NCBI GenBank assembly: GCA_964468805.1
Contig: CAYXWM010000022.1
Location: forward strand, 1-38,202
Direction of reading: 5' to 3'
Origin: CAYXWM01 sp964468805
GTDB lineage: Bacteria; Bacillota; Clostridia; Lachnospirales; WRBF01
DNA length: 38,202 nt
The notes beneath the pieces were generated by a model. That model was not told the origin of the DNA and did not search any database. It saw only the letters and a program-made list of their open reading frames with translations. The position numbers and the translations under genes are program-made. Of this stretch, positions 1 to 7,583 are shown piece by piece; the first letter of the stretch is position 1; each line of letters starts with the position of its first letter.

Positions 1-276
1 CTGGACGAAGCCACAGCTTCCATAGATACCCACACAGAGCAAATTATCCAATCCGCCATTAACGAGGCCGTAAAAGGCAGAACCTGCTTCATTATAGCCC
101 ACAGACTTTCTACAATTCGTGCCTGCGACCGTATCTTGGTCATAGAAAACGGCGTAGTTATAGAAGAAGGCAACCATAAAGCCCTAATCAAGAAAAAGGG
201 TCACTACTACAACCTCTACACCAACCAATTTAAAACCGACGCAAGAAACCGACTTTTGCACCAACAAGAGCAATAA
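1..276 (+). CDS. ABC transporter ATP-binding protein, C-terminal end (partial)
   Basis: The window opens inside a reading frame that runs 91 codons to a TAA at 274-276. It begins at the Walker B/D-loop stretch LDEATASIDT, followed about 30 residues later by the H-loop (IIAHRLSTIRACDRI) and then VIENGVVIEEGNHKALI. This is the C-terminal part of the nucleotide-binding domain of a type IV ABC exporter (MsbA/LmrA/MdlB family), in which ATP hydrolysis drives export through a fused membrane domain. The membrane domain, Walker A and signature motif lie outside the window, so the substrate cannot be inferred. The tail after the H-loop is of normal length, so the end looks intact. There is no clear intrinsic terminator between it and rsmB apart from the hairpin at 348-385. 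Confidence 0.9.
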   Translation: MDEATASIDTHTEQIIQSAINEAVKGRTCFIIAHRLSTIRACDRILVIENGVVIEEGNHKALIKKKGHYYNLYTNQFKTDARNRLLHQQEQ

Positions 277-347
277 AAACCCCAATCCCTCTTTCCTGAA
301 AAGCCGATAATTAAGGCTATTTATATTAAAGTTTTTTTGAAAGGGGT

Positions 348-385
348 TTGGGGAAGACTTTTTCTTCAGAAAAAGTTTTCCCCAA
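348..385. repeat. GGGGAA...TTCCCC palindromic hairpin, copy 1
   Basis: Two nested arms pair perfectly: TTGGGGAA (348-355) with TTCCCCAA (378-385), and CTTTTTC (358-364) with GAAAAAG (369-375), leaving a small GA/TT internal bulge and a 4-base loop. A very similar hairpin stands at 37574-37603, and split arms of a third are at 22560-22570/22709-22719. That makes it a dispersed palindromic repeat rather than only a terminator. It lies between the ABC gene and rsmB and could also act as a transcription terminator or leader hairpin. Confidence 0.7.
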
Positions 386-406
386 GGTTTTATCTTTTAC
401 AGAAAC

Positions 407-1702
407 GTGGTGTTAGTAATCAACCAAAGAGAAATCGCTATAAATATACTGTCTGAAATATTTACTAAAAACGCCTATAACTCCATCAGCCTCCGTAAAA
501 CCCTTTCGGCTCACGGTGAACTGGAACCTATGCAAAAAGCCTTTATTACCGAGCTGGTAAACGGCTGTATCAGAAACCTTATTTATCTGGACTACGCTAT
601 AAATACCTTTTCCAATACCAAAACAAACAAAATGAAACCCTTTATTTTGAACCTTCTCCGTACCGGTGCTTATCAGATTATTTTTATGCGTGTGCCGGAC
701 TCCGCCGCCTGTAACGAAGCGGTCAACCTGGCAAAAAAACGTGGTTTCGGCAATTTAAGCGGCTTTGTTAACGGTGTCCTTCGTACCCTTGCTCGCTCCA
801 AGGACAAAATATCTCTCCCGGACAAGCTCCAAAACCCCACAGACTATTTATGCACCAAATATTCCTTTCCGGAAAACATAATTAAATACTGGTCCGAAAA
901 TTACGACTTTGAAACCTTGGAAAACCTCTGCAAAGCAAGCAACGAAAACCCCAAACTTTGCATATGTATCAACTCAATCAAAACTACCGCCAAAGAACTG
1001 CAAACTATGCTACATTCGGAAGGCATACAAACCGAATTATCGGAAAACTCCAATCTTATCTTCATAAGCAAAACCAAGGATTTGTCCCAAAGCCAAGCCT
1101 TTCAAGCGGGACTTTTTCACGTTATGGACCAAAGTGCTATGACTGCTTGTGAAGTTTTGTCTCCCCAACCCGGCGAAACTGTTCTCGATCTCTGTTCGGC
1201 TCCCGGCGGAAAATCTTTTTATATGGCATATTTAATGCAAGATAAGGGCAGTATTCAATCAAACGATATTTTTCCCCATAAAATCGAGCTTATTAAACAA
1301 GGCAAAGAACGACTTAACCTTTCCTGCATAACCCCGGACCTACAAGACGCTTGTATTTATAATGAAAATTATAAAGAAGCCTACGACAAAGTCCTTGCGG
1401 ACGTTCCCTGCTCCGGGCTGGGTTTGTTAAGCAAAAAGCCCGATATAAGATACAACAAAGATATAAACCAAATTAACCAATTGGTTGAAATACAAAGAAA
1501 AATCCTATCCAATGCCGCAAAATACGTAAAACCCGGCGGTTATCTGTGTTACAGCACCTGTACCGTTTCCGTCTTGGAAAACGAAAACAACATTTCCGCC
1601 TTCTTAGAAGAAAACCCGACCTTTGGGCTCATAACCCAACGACAAATCCTACCTCAACCCGGTTGGGACGGATTCTATATAGCATTGTTAAAGAAATCGT
1701 AA
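407..1702 (+). CDS. rsmB: 16S rRNA (cytosine-C5)-methyltransferase RsmB
   Basis: A 431-residue protein with an N-terminal NusB-like RNA-binding domain (about residues 1-140, starting NQREIAINILSEIF) and a C-terminal SAM-dependent Rossmann domain. The SAM motif is LDLCSAPGGKS. The two cysteines of the family's mechanism are in DVPCSGLG and in CYSTCTVS. Known family role: methylation of C967 (E. coli numbering) of 16S rRNA. It is the first gene of the run rsmB-rlmN-stp-prkC-rsgA-thiN and lies 17 bp before rlmN. The start is uncertain: two consecutive GTG codons stand at 407 and 410 with no convincing Shine-Dalgarno, just downstream of the palindromic hairpin at 348-385. Length is normal for the family. 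Confidence 0.93.
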   Translation: MVLVINQREIAINILSEIFTKNAYNSISLRKTLSAHGELEPMQKAFITELVNGCIRNLIYLDYAINTFSNTKTNKMKPFILNLLRTGAYQIIFMRVPDSAACNEAVNLAKKRGFGNLSGFVNGVLRTLARSKDKISLPDKLQNPTDYLCTKYSFPENIIKYWSENYDFETLENLCKASNENPKLCICINSIKTTAKELQTMLHSEGIQTELSENSNLIFISKTKDLSQSQAFQAGLFHVMDQSAMTACEVLSPQPGETVLDLCSAPGGKSFYMAYLMQDKGSIQSNDIFPHKIELIKQGKERLNLSCITPDLQDACIYNENYKEAYDKVLADVPCSGLGLLSKKPDIRYNKDINQINQLVEIQRKILSNAAKYVKPGGYLCYSTCTVSVLENENNISAFLEENPTFGLITQRQILPQPGWDGFYIALLKKS

Positions 1703-1719
1703 ACGATTAAGGAGTAACT

Positions 1720-2757
1720 ATGAATAAAATTGACCTAACCTCATTAACCCTTGAGGAAATGACCGAAGCTATTGAAAAGCTGGGCGAGAAGTCCTTTCGT
1801 GCCAAGCAAATCTTTTCATGGCTGAATCAAAAGCTTGTTACCGATTTAGACCAAATGACAGACCTTTCAAAGGCTCTGAGAGAAAAATTAAAAGAAGAAG
1901 CCTCTATTCCCAAAACCAAAATTTTAAAAAGTCTCCAATCAAAAGACGGTACCAAAAAATACTTGTTTCAAACAGAAAAAGGCTCTATAATAGAGAGTGT
2001 TTTAATGCGTTACGAATACGGCAATTCGGTTTGCATTTCGTCCCAAGCCGGCTGTAAGATGGGTTGTACCTTTTGTGCTTCAACTCACGGCGGTTTGGAA
2101 AGAAACCTAACTGCCGGCGAAATGCTTGCTCAGGTTTATGAAATCCAAAAAGAATCCGGTCAACGGGTTTCCAATATAGTGGTTATGGGAACCGGCGAAC
2201 CCTTTGAAAATTTCGATAATCTGATTAAGTTTATAAACATAATCAATTCCAAAGAAGGCTTGGAGATAGGTCAACGCCACATAACTGTCTCTACTTGTGG
2301 AATAATAGAAGGAATATTGGACTTTACCGCTATGAATCTTCAAGTGAATCTGGCGGTTTCTCTCCATGCTCCCAACGATAAAATCCGCAAACAAATTATG
2401 CCCGTGGCTAAACGTTATACTATGGAAGAACTGATCGAAGCCTGTAAATATTACAGCACCAAAACCAAACGCCGCATTACCTATGAATATATATTAATTG
2501 CGGGGTTAAACGACGCGGAAGAATGTGCAAAAGAACTTGGGTCTAAGCTGAGGCATTCCCTTTGTCACGTTAATCTTATACCAATAAATTCCGTAGAAAA
2601 CAATAAATACAGGGCTTCATCCTATGAAACGGCTTCCCAATTTGCCAATGTTTTAAAATCTTACGGCATAGAAGCAACTTTCCGCAGAAGCCTCGGCACC
2701 GATATTGAAGCCGCTTGCGGACAGCTACGCAATAAATTCATGAATGAAAATCAATAG
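1720..2757 (+). CDS. rlmN: Dual-specificity 23S rRNA/tRNA adenine-C2 methyltransferase RlmN
   Basis: A 345-residue radical-SAM enzyme. The [4Fe-4S] ligands are Cys112, Cys116 and Cys119 (GCKMGCTFCAS). The second catalytic cysteine near the C terminus is Cys333 in AACGQLRNKF. The SAM-binding glycine-rich stretch VVMGTGEPFENFDN is also present. Known role: C2 methylation of A2503 in 23S rRNA and of A37 in some tRNAs. ATG is preceded by AAGGAG at good spacing. It follows rsmB by 17 bp and precedes the phosphatase by 29 bp, so it is probably part of one transcript. Length and motifs are complete. Confidence 0.96.
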   Translation: MNKIDLTSLTLEEMTEAIEKLGEKSFRAKQIFSWLNQKLVTDLDQMTDLSKALREKLKEEASIPKTKILKSLQSKDGTKKYLFQTEKGSIIESVLMRYEYGNSVCISSQAGCKMGCTFCASTHGGLERNLTAGEMLAQVYEIQKESGQRVSNIVVMGTGEPFENFDNLIKFINIINSKEGLEIGQRHITVSTCGIIEGILDFTAMNLQVNLAVSLHAPNDKIRKQIMPVAKRYTMEELIEACKYYSTKTKRRITYEYILIAGLNDAEECAKELGSKLRHSLCHVNLIPINSVENNKYRASSYETASQFANVLKSYGIEATFRRSLGTDIEAACGQLRNKFMNENQ

Positions 2758-2786
2758 ACATCTTTCGAAAAAGAACAGGTGATAAT

Positions 2787-3512
2787 ATGCAAGGTATTGG
2801 AAAAACGCACGTAGGACTTGCACGTAATAATAACGAGGACTCTATATTCGTAAGCAATGAAGCCGTGGGATGTTTGCCAAATCTTTACATTGTCGCTGAC
2901 GGTATGGGTGGTCATAAGGCCGGAGAGGTTGCCAGCAGTAAATCCATAGAATACTTCTGCAAATACGCAAAAGAAGCGGAATCAAATTCCGGAGAATTGC
3001 TGGATTTTATAATTTCCGCCATAACATACTCCAACGACTCCGTCATAGAAATCGCAAGCAACGACCCTTCCTGCCATGGTATGGGCACCACCTTTACCGT
3101 TGCTGTAGTAAAGGACAACAAAGCCTATGTAGGTCATATTGGCGACAGCAGGGTTTACCTCATAAGAAACGGAAAAATCGAACAAAAAACCGCTGACCAC
3201 AGCTATGTTTACGAATTGGTCAAGGCAGGAAAAATTACAGCCGAAGAGGCAAAGTATCACCCCGAACGCAACAAAATTACCCGTGTTTTGGGAATGACAT
3301 CCCCGGTTTTGGCCGATGCCTTAATATTTGACGTTAAGCCCAATGACCATATTTTAATCTGCTCCGACGGTATAACCGGCATGATGGAAGACCGGGACAT
3401 CTTGGCAATACTCACAGAACCCAATGACCTGTCGGTCAAGGCAGATGCTCTCATTGACAAAGCCAACAGTCTTGGCGGTTTTGATAATTCCTCGGTAATT
3501 GTAATAAATTGA
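2787..3512 (+). CDS. stp: PP2C-family Ser/Thr protein phosphatase (PrpC/Stp)
   Basis: A 241-residue PPM/PP2C phosphatase. Metal-binding motifs are present: NNNEDS near residue 15, VADGMGGHKAGEVAS at 36-50 (Asp38, Gly39), GHIGDSRVYL, CSDGITGMM, and a final GGFDNSSVIVI. Known role: dephosphorylation of proteins phosphorylated by the partner PASTA kinase, including the kinase itself. The kinase gene follows 195 bp downstream. This gap is wider than the few bases usual for this pair, and it contains a long inverted repeat, so the kinase may be under separate control. Soluble, no signal peptide. AGGTGA stands just before the ATG. Confidence 0.94.
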   Translation: MQGIGKTHVGLARNNNEDSIFVSNEAVGCLPNLYIVADGMGGHKAGEVASSKSIEYFCKYAKEAESNSGELLDFIISAITYSNDSVIEIASNDPSCHGMGTTFTVAVVKDNKAYVGHIGDSRVYLIRNGKIEQKTADHSYVYELVKAGKITAEEAKYHPERNKITRVLGMTSPVLADALIFDVKPNDHILICSDGITGMMEDRDILAILTEPNDLSVKADALIDKANSLGGFDNSSVIVIN

Positions 3513-3637
3513 TTGCAAAAAATAAAGATTATGCATAACATAATCTATCACAAAAACCGTCTATCAAGCTTAAAAGAAATATATGATAAAAAGTTCGATG
3601 CAATTTTATTTCATCGACTCCATTAATTTTATTTGTA

Positions 3638-3686
3638 TTAAACTTTTGAATCTTACTTGCTTTTCTTTACTTTACCAAAAGTTTAA
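3638..3686. promoter_or_regulatory. 11-bp inverted repeat just upstream of the prkC ribosome-binding site
   Basis: TTAAACTTTTG (3638-3648) and CAAAAGTTTAA (3676-3686) are perfect reverse complements with a 27-base loop. They end about 8 bases before the AAAGGAGG of prkC. Two smaller hairpins are also in the stp-prkC gap: GATTATG/CATAATC near 3526-3544 and TCGATG/CATCGA near 3597-3616. There is no long T-run, so a classical terminator is not obvious. An mRNA hairpin or operator affecting prkC is possible, but no known binding consensus is recognised. Confidence 0.45.
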
Positions 3687-3707
3687 AGCAACAAAGGAGG
3701 CGAGCTG

Positions 3708-5822
3708 ATGCACCTAAACCCCGGCCAAATAGTTGTGGGGAGATATGAAGTTATCGAGCAAATCGGTATAGGTGGCATGGCAATAGTCTATCGAGCCAGA
3801 GACAGAAAACTGGACAGATATGTAACGCTTAAAGTTATGCGAGAAGAGTTTGTTGAGGACGAGGAATTTATTACCAGATTCAGCGTGGAAGCCCGAGCGG
3901 CGGCAAGCCTTAACAATCAAAACATAGTATCCGTATTTGATGTAGGTCAGGACGGCCCCGTGCATTTTATCGTTATGGAATATATAGATGGGTTCACGCT
4001 TAAAGATTTAATCAAAAAACGTGCCCCTTTCGAAAACGAGCAAATGCTTGGTGTTGCCATCCAAATTGCAAACGCCATAGACCACGCACACTCAAACAAT
4101 GTCATACACAGGGATATTAAACCCCAAAATATTCTTGTTACTTCCGGCGGAATAGTCAAGGTAACGGACTTTGGTATAGCCCGTGCCACCGGCAGCAAAA
4201 CCATGACCGCCGCAACCAATGTTATGGGTTCCGTACATTATTTTTCACCGGAGCAGGCAAGAGGCGGTTTTGTAGATTACAAATCCGATATTTACTCTCT
4301 GGGTATAGTAATGTACGAAATGGCAACCGGACGTCTGCCCTTTGATGCGGAAGAAGCCATTACCGTTGCCCTAATGCACCTTAATGACCCCTTGCCGGAC
4401 ATACGGCAATTTAACCCTCATATCAGCGACAGTATTATCAAAATTATAAATAAAGCCACGGACAAGGTTTCCACAAAGCGTTATCAAAATGCAAATGAGC
4501 TTTGCACCGATTTAAAACGAGCCTTGACAGACTCAACCGGAGGTTTTGTTGTAGAGCATGAATTGTTGGAGGCCCATACCAAGAAAATTTCCTACGACCC
4601 GAAATTAGCAGATTTTCGTGCTAAATACTCAAAGGAAAATACCCCCACAAACACTACAATCAAAGCAAATATTCCCCAGCGTTCCTACAATCAGGATAAG
4701 CAAAACACTCCTCAAAGGAATTATAATCCGGAGCGAATGAATACGCCCCAAAGACCACGGAATAATCCCTTCAGGCAATCCGAGCCTTTGGACGATTTAT
4801 CTGAAAAGCGTATGGAACGCAAAATTATAACTTACGCAATAATAACGGCTGTAGCTATAATAATTTTAATGTCGGCTATATTTTTCATGGGCGGCAGCTC
4901 GGGCGATAAACCGGAAACCAAGGAAATCAAGCTTCCCAAACTTACCGGTATGAAACTGACCGAAGCCCAAGAAGAAGCTGAAAAATTGGGAATTACCCTT
5001 AAAGTTTCCCAACAGGAAGAAAGCGACGAATACGAAGAAGGCTACATTTTATACTACAACGAGCCGGATGAAATTGTTGAAGGCGACGAAATTTTGGTAG
5101 TTATCAGTGCCGGCAGCGGAATGTATATTGTTCCTTCGGTTATAAACAAAGATTACAACGATACCTTGGCAGACTTCCGAAAAGAAGGATATCCCATACC
5201 GGAAGTTGAGTTTGTTGCCAGCGACAGTATTCCGGAAAATATAATTATGAGCCAAGAGCCTTCAGCCGATACAAAACTCAGCAAAAAATCTTCTGTCAGA
5301 CTTACCGTCAGCAAGGGTCCCGAAAACAAAACCGTAAAGGTTCCCCCTGTTAAAAATTTGACGGAAGCCGAGGCTATTAAATTAATTCAAGAGAGCGGCT
5401 TGGTTGTGGGTCGTGAAGAAGGTATGAGCGAAACCGTTCCAAAAGGCTCAATTATTTCACAAATGCCCGAGGCAGGTGTTGAACTTAACCTTAACTCAAC
5501 CGTTACAATTATAATCAGTTCCGGTCCTCCGGCTACTCCTTCGCCAAGTCCCACAGCTACGCCAAAAACCGTGACAAAACCCTTGCACGTTAATATTGAC
5601 GTTCCTGAAGACGTGGATAAGGTACACTTAAAAATTGTTGAAATAACCAATGCCGGCGAAAAGGTTATCTTAAACCAAGAAATAGAGACCAATCGTTTCC
5701 CATTTGACTTACCGGTAACCGGTGAAGGCAAGGCGAGATACGAATTCTACTTCGTTTATGAAGGGCAATCCTTCTTACAGGCAGACCAAGAAGTTGATTT
5801 CACGGAGTCTCAAAATGAATAA
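3708..5822 (+). CDS. prkC: PASTA-domain membrane Ser/Thr protein kinase PrkC/Stk
   Basis: A 704-residue Hanks-type kinase. The cytoplasmic kinase domain spans about residues 13-275, with glycine loop GIGGMAIVYRA, ATP-binding Lys42, catalytic HRDIKPQN (Asp136), DFG at 154-156 and SPEQARG. A Pro/Gln/Asn-rich juxtamembrane linker (about 310-365) leads to one transmembrane helix (about 373-395). Outside are three PASTA domains (about 405-471, 472-538, 540-610), a Pro/Ser/Thr linker (PSPSPTATPK) and a further beta-type segment of about 85 residues to the end. Known role of the family: sensing muropeptides/lipid II to control growth, cell-wall metabolism or spore germination. Start ATG has an excellent AAAGGAGG. 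Its stop overlaps the rsgA start by 8 bp. The C-terminal extra domain is not part of the minimal family plan. Confidence 0.96.
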   Translation: MHLNPGQIVVGRYEVIEQIGIGGMAIVYRARDRKLDRYVTLKVMREEFVEDEEFITRFSVEARAAASLNNQNIVSVFDVGQDGPVHFIVMEYIDGFTLKDLIKKRAPFENEQMLGVAIQIANAIDHAHSNNVIHRDIKPQNILVTSGGIVKVTDFGIARATGSKTMTAATNVMGSVHYFSPEQARGGFVDYKSDIYSLGIVMYEMATGRLPFDAEEAITVALMHLNDPLPDIRQFNPHISDSIIKIINKATDKVSTKRYQNANELCTDLKRALTDSTGGFVVEHELLEAHTKKISYDPKLADFRAKYSKENTPTNTTIKANIPQRSYNQDKQNTPQRNYNPERMNTPQRPRNNPFRQSEPLDDLSEKRMERKIITYAIITAVAIIILMSAIFFMGGSSGDKPETKEIKLPKLTGMKLTEAQEEAEKLGITLKVSQQEESDEYEEGYILYYNEPDEIVEGDEILVVISAGSGMYIVPSVINKDYNDTLADFRKEGYPIPEVEFVASDSIPENIIMSQEPSADTKLSKKSSVRLTVSKGPENKTVKVPPVKNLTEAEAIKLIQESGLVVGREEGMSETVPKGSIISQMPEAGVELNLNSTVTIIISSGPPATPSPSPTATPKTVTKPLHVNIDVPEDVDKVHLKIVEITNAGEKVILNQEIETNRFPFDLPVTGEGKARYEFYFVYEGQSFLQADQEVDFTESQNE

Positions 5823-6693
5823 GATTGAGGGCCGTATTATTAAGGGAATAGGCGGCTTGTATCACGTCGCCACTGACGACGGCGTTTACAAATGCAGTGC
5901 CAGAGGGGTTTTTCGGAAGAAAAACTTAACGCCTCTTATAGGCGACAACGTAACCGTCCAAATACAAAACGAATCCGAAAAGACCGGCTCAGTACACGAA
6001 ATACAGGAGCGAAAAAACTCTCTTATTCGTCCTCGGGTTGCCAACATAGACCGAGCAATAATAGTCACCGCACCAAGCAATCCACCTATTAATTTGGAGC
6101 TGCTGGACAGACTGCTTATATTGGCGGAGGATGTTGAAACGGATATTTTGATTTGTATAAATAAATCGGATTTATTAACCCATGAAGTTCAAGCTATAAC
6201 CGAGCAATACAAAGCTATAGGCTATGACGTTATTTACACCAACGCTATGGAAGGAACCGGCATAGAGGATTTGAAATCTCGCCTAACCGGTAAGGTTTCG
6301 GTTTTTGCCGGACCTTCCGGCGTTGGGAAATCCAGCTTGGTTAACGCTCTGCTACCTTACACAGCGGCGGAAACCGGTGAATTGTCCGCAAAAATCAGCC
6401 GCGGGAAGCATACCACTCGCCACGCCGAGATTATAGAAGTTTTCGAAAACAGCTATATTGTGGATTCCCCGGGCTTTTCTTCCCTTACCACAGACCATAT
6501 TCCCAAGGACAAACTGCCAAGTTTATTTCCCGAGTTTCGCCCGTTTTTGGACGATTGCCGTTTTACAGATTGCAGTCACTTAAACGAGCCGGACTGTTCC
6601 GTAAAGGCACAAATAGGCAATGGCATTTCCTCACAACGTTATAGTCGCTATGTAAGTTTTGCAAATGAATTAAAAAACCAAACTGCGTATTGA
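5815..6693 (+). CDS. rsgA: Ribosome small-subunit-dependent GTPase A (RsgA)
   Basis: Starting at the ATG at 5815 gives 292 residues beginning MNKIEGRIIKGIGGLYHV, the usual N terminus. The longer in-frame extension upstream lies inside prkC and is not needed. Order: OB-fold (about 1-70), circularly permuted GTPase with G4 NKSD (116-119), G1 GPSGVGKS (166-173), G3 DSPG (217-220), and a zinc knuckle with Cys248, Cys253, His255 and Cys261. Known role: late 30S ribosome maturation. GGAG precedes the start by 7 bases, within the end of prkC, so translation is probably coupled. In Bacillus rpe usually sits between rsgA and thiN. Here it is absent. Confidence 0.95.
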   Translation: MNKIEGRIIKGIGGLYHVATDDGVYKCSARGVFRKKNLTPLIGDNVTVQIQNESEKTGSVHEIQERKNSLIRPRVANIDRAIIVTAPSNPPINLELLDRLLILAEDVETDILICINKSDLLTHEVQAITEQYKAIGYDVIYTNAMEGTGIEDLKSRLTGKVSVFAGPSGVGKSSLVNALLPYTAAETGELSAKISRGKHTTRHAEIIEVFENSYIVDSPGFSSLTTDHIPKDKLPSLFPEFRPFLDDCRFTDCSHLNEPDCSVKAQIGNGISSQRYSRYVSFANELKNQTAY

Positions 6694-6736
6694 TGTCGGT
6701 TGTTTAATTAATACAACAAATTGAAAGAGGTGACAA

Positions 6737-6760
6737 GGGAGAAAGCAATTTCTCCCTTTT
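6737..6760 (+). promoter_or_regulatory. Perfect 8-bp hairpin with T-run between thiN ribosome-binding site and start
   Basis: GGGAGAAA (6737-6744), loop GCAA, TTTCTCCC (6749-6756), then TTTT. The layout looks like a small intrinsic terminator for the upstream operon, but it ends only about 6 bases before the thiN ATG at 6766. The only good Shine-Dalgarno-like sequence (GAAAGAGGTG, 6723-6732) is on the other side. Either the hairpin brings the site close to the ATG or it limits readthrough into thiN. Confidence 0.6.
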
Positions 6761-6765
6761 GCTAT

Positions 6766-7395
6766 ATGAAAATATTGATACTGGGCAACGGAACAGTAAA
6801 TCCAAACCAAAGAACAAATGACTCAATAAAAAATATTTCCTACGCAATTTGCTGTGACGGCGGTCTGAAACATGCGGAAAGGTTGAATATTAAGCCTGAT
6901 TTGATAGTCGGCGATTTTGATTCCTGTCCGCCCGGAGTTTTGGAAAAATACAAGGATACCAAAATTAAAAAATACAATCCCATAAAAGATGCCACGGATT
7001 TGGAATTGGCACTGCTTGAGGCTGTAAACCTAAATCCTTCGGAAATAATAATAATGGGCGGTATGGGTACTCGCTTTGACCATACCTTAACTAACGCTCA
7101 TCTTTTGAAAATTCCACTAGACCGATCAATTAACGCCTGCCTTGTAAACGAAAACAATATAATCCGCCTTATCGACAAGCCCATAAGCCTTAGCGGTAAA
7201 GAGGGCGACATACTTTCGCTTATACCTCTGACAACAGCGGTTAAGGGCGTTACAACAGAGAATTTGTTTTATCCCTTAAAAAACGCTGAATTGAAAATAG
7301 GCAGTTCATTTGGGGTAAGCAATGTTTTCACAAGCAGTATTGCAAAGGTCTGCATTAAAGAAGGCTTGCTTTTTGTAATCCAAGCATGGGATTAA
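6766..7395 (+). CDS. thiN: Thiamine pyrophosphokinase
   Basis: 209 residues from the ATG at 6766 (MKILILGNGT...). Alternative in-frame starts TTG 6721 and GTG 6730 would add up to 15 residues encoded by the hairpin region and do not resemble the family N terminus. Motifs are typical: CCDGGLKHAERLNIKPDLIVG, the acidic GDFDSCPPG, DATDLELAL and GGMGTRFDHTLTNAHLL. Known reaction: ATP plus thiamine gives thiamine diphosphate plus AMP. It ends the conserved rsmB-to-thiN gene run. The start codon has no adjacent Shine-Dalgarno, which is why the preceding hairpin is of interest. Confidence 0.9.
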   Translation: MKILILGNGTVNPNQRTNDSIKNISYAICCDGGLKHAERLNIKPDLIVGDFDSCPPGVLEKYKDTKIKKYNPIKDATDLELALLEAVNLNPSEIIIMGGMGTRFDHTLTNAHLLKIPLDRSINACLVNENNIIRLIDKPISLSGKEGDILSLIPLTTAVKGVTTENLFYPLKNAELKIGSSFGVSNVFTSSIAKVCIKEGLLFVIQAWD

Positions 7396-7406
7396 TCTTT
7401 TTATTA

Positions 7407-7435
7407 TTGACATTTTTTATTCACTGTGTTATAAT
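7407..7435 (+). promoter_or_regulatory. Sigma-A promoter of the nickel-uptake operon
   Basis: A perfect -35 TTGACA (7407-7412) and a perfect -10 TATAAT (7430-7435) are separated by exactly 17 bases. It starts 11 bp after thiN and faces nikMN, giving a leader of about 140 nt. Confidence 0.85.
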
Positions 7436-7441
7436 CCAAAC

Positions 7442-7546
7442 AAAGTTAGCCATGAAGGCTATCGCTCGCAAACAAGTAATTTTCTCATTTTTTATATATG
7501 ATAAATTAACCCATGAAGGGTGCTGAGGCATCTTCATGGGTTTTTG
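7442..7546 (+). promoter_or_regulatory. Attenuator-like leader of the nickel operon, with possible 24-codon leader ORF
   Basis: A terminator hairpin has arms ACCCATGAAG (7509-7518) and CTTCATGGGT (7532-7541) and a T-run to 7545. Upstream, TAGCC (7447-7451) and GGCTA (7457-7461) form a small hairpin whose loop is ATGAA. CCATGAAG (7450-7457) is also perfectly complementary to CTTCATGG (7532-7539), so it competes with the terminator's own 5' arm. From the ATG at 7452 an ORF of 24 codons runs to a TGA at 7524 inside the terminator loop and ends with Thr-His-Glu-Gly-Cys. No known riboswitch consensus is recognised. Confidence 0.6.
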
Positions 7547-7583
7547 TCATGTTATGTAAAACTATCCAAAAGGAGCGATTACC

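Noticed and set aside
5722..5814. N-terminal extension of rsgA
   Set aside because: It overlaps prkC out of frame, and MNKIEGRII at 5815 is the normal family start.
7501..7545. TPP or cobalamin riboswitch before nikMN
   Set aside because: A GCTGAG-like stretch occurs, but the TPP core and the cobalamin box are missing. The structure is better explained as terminator/attenuator.
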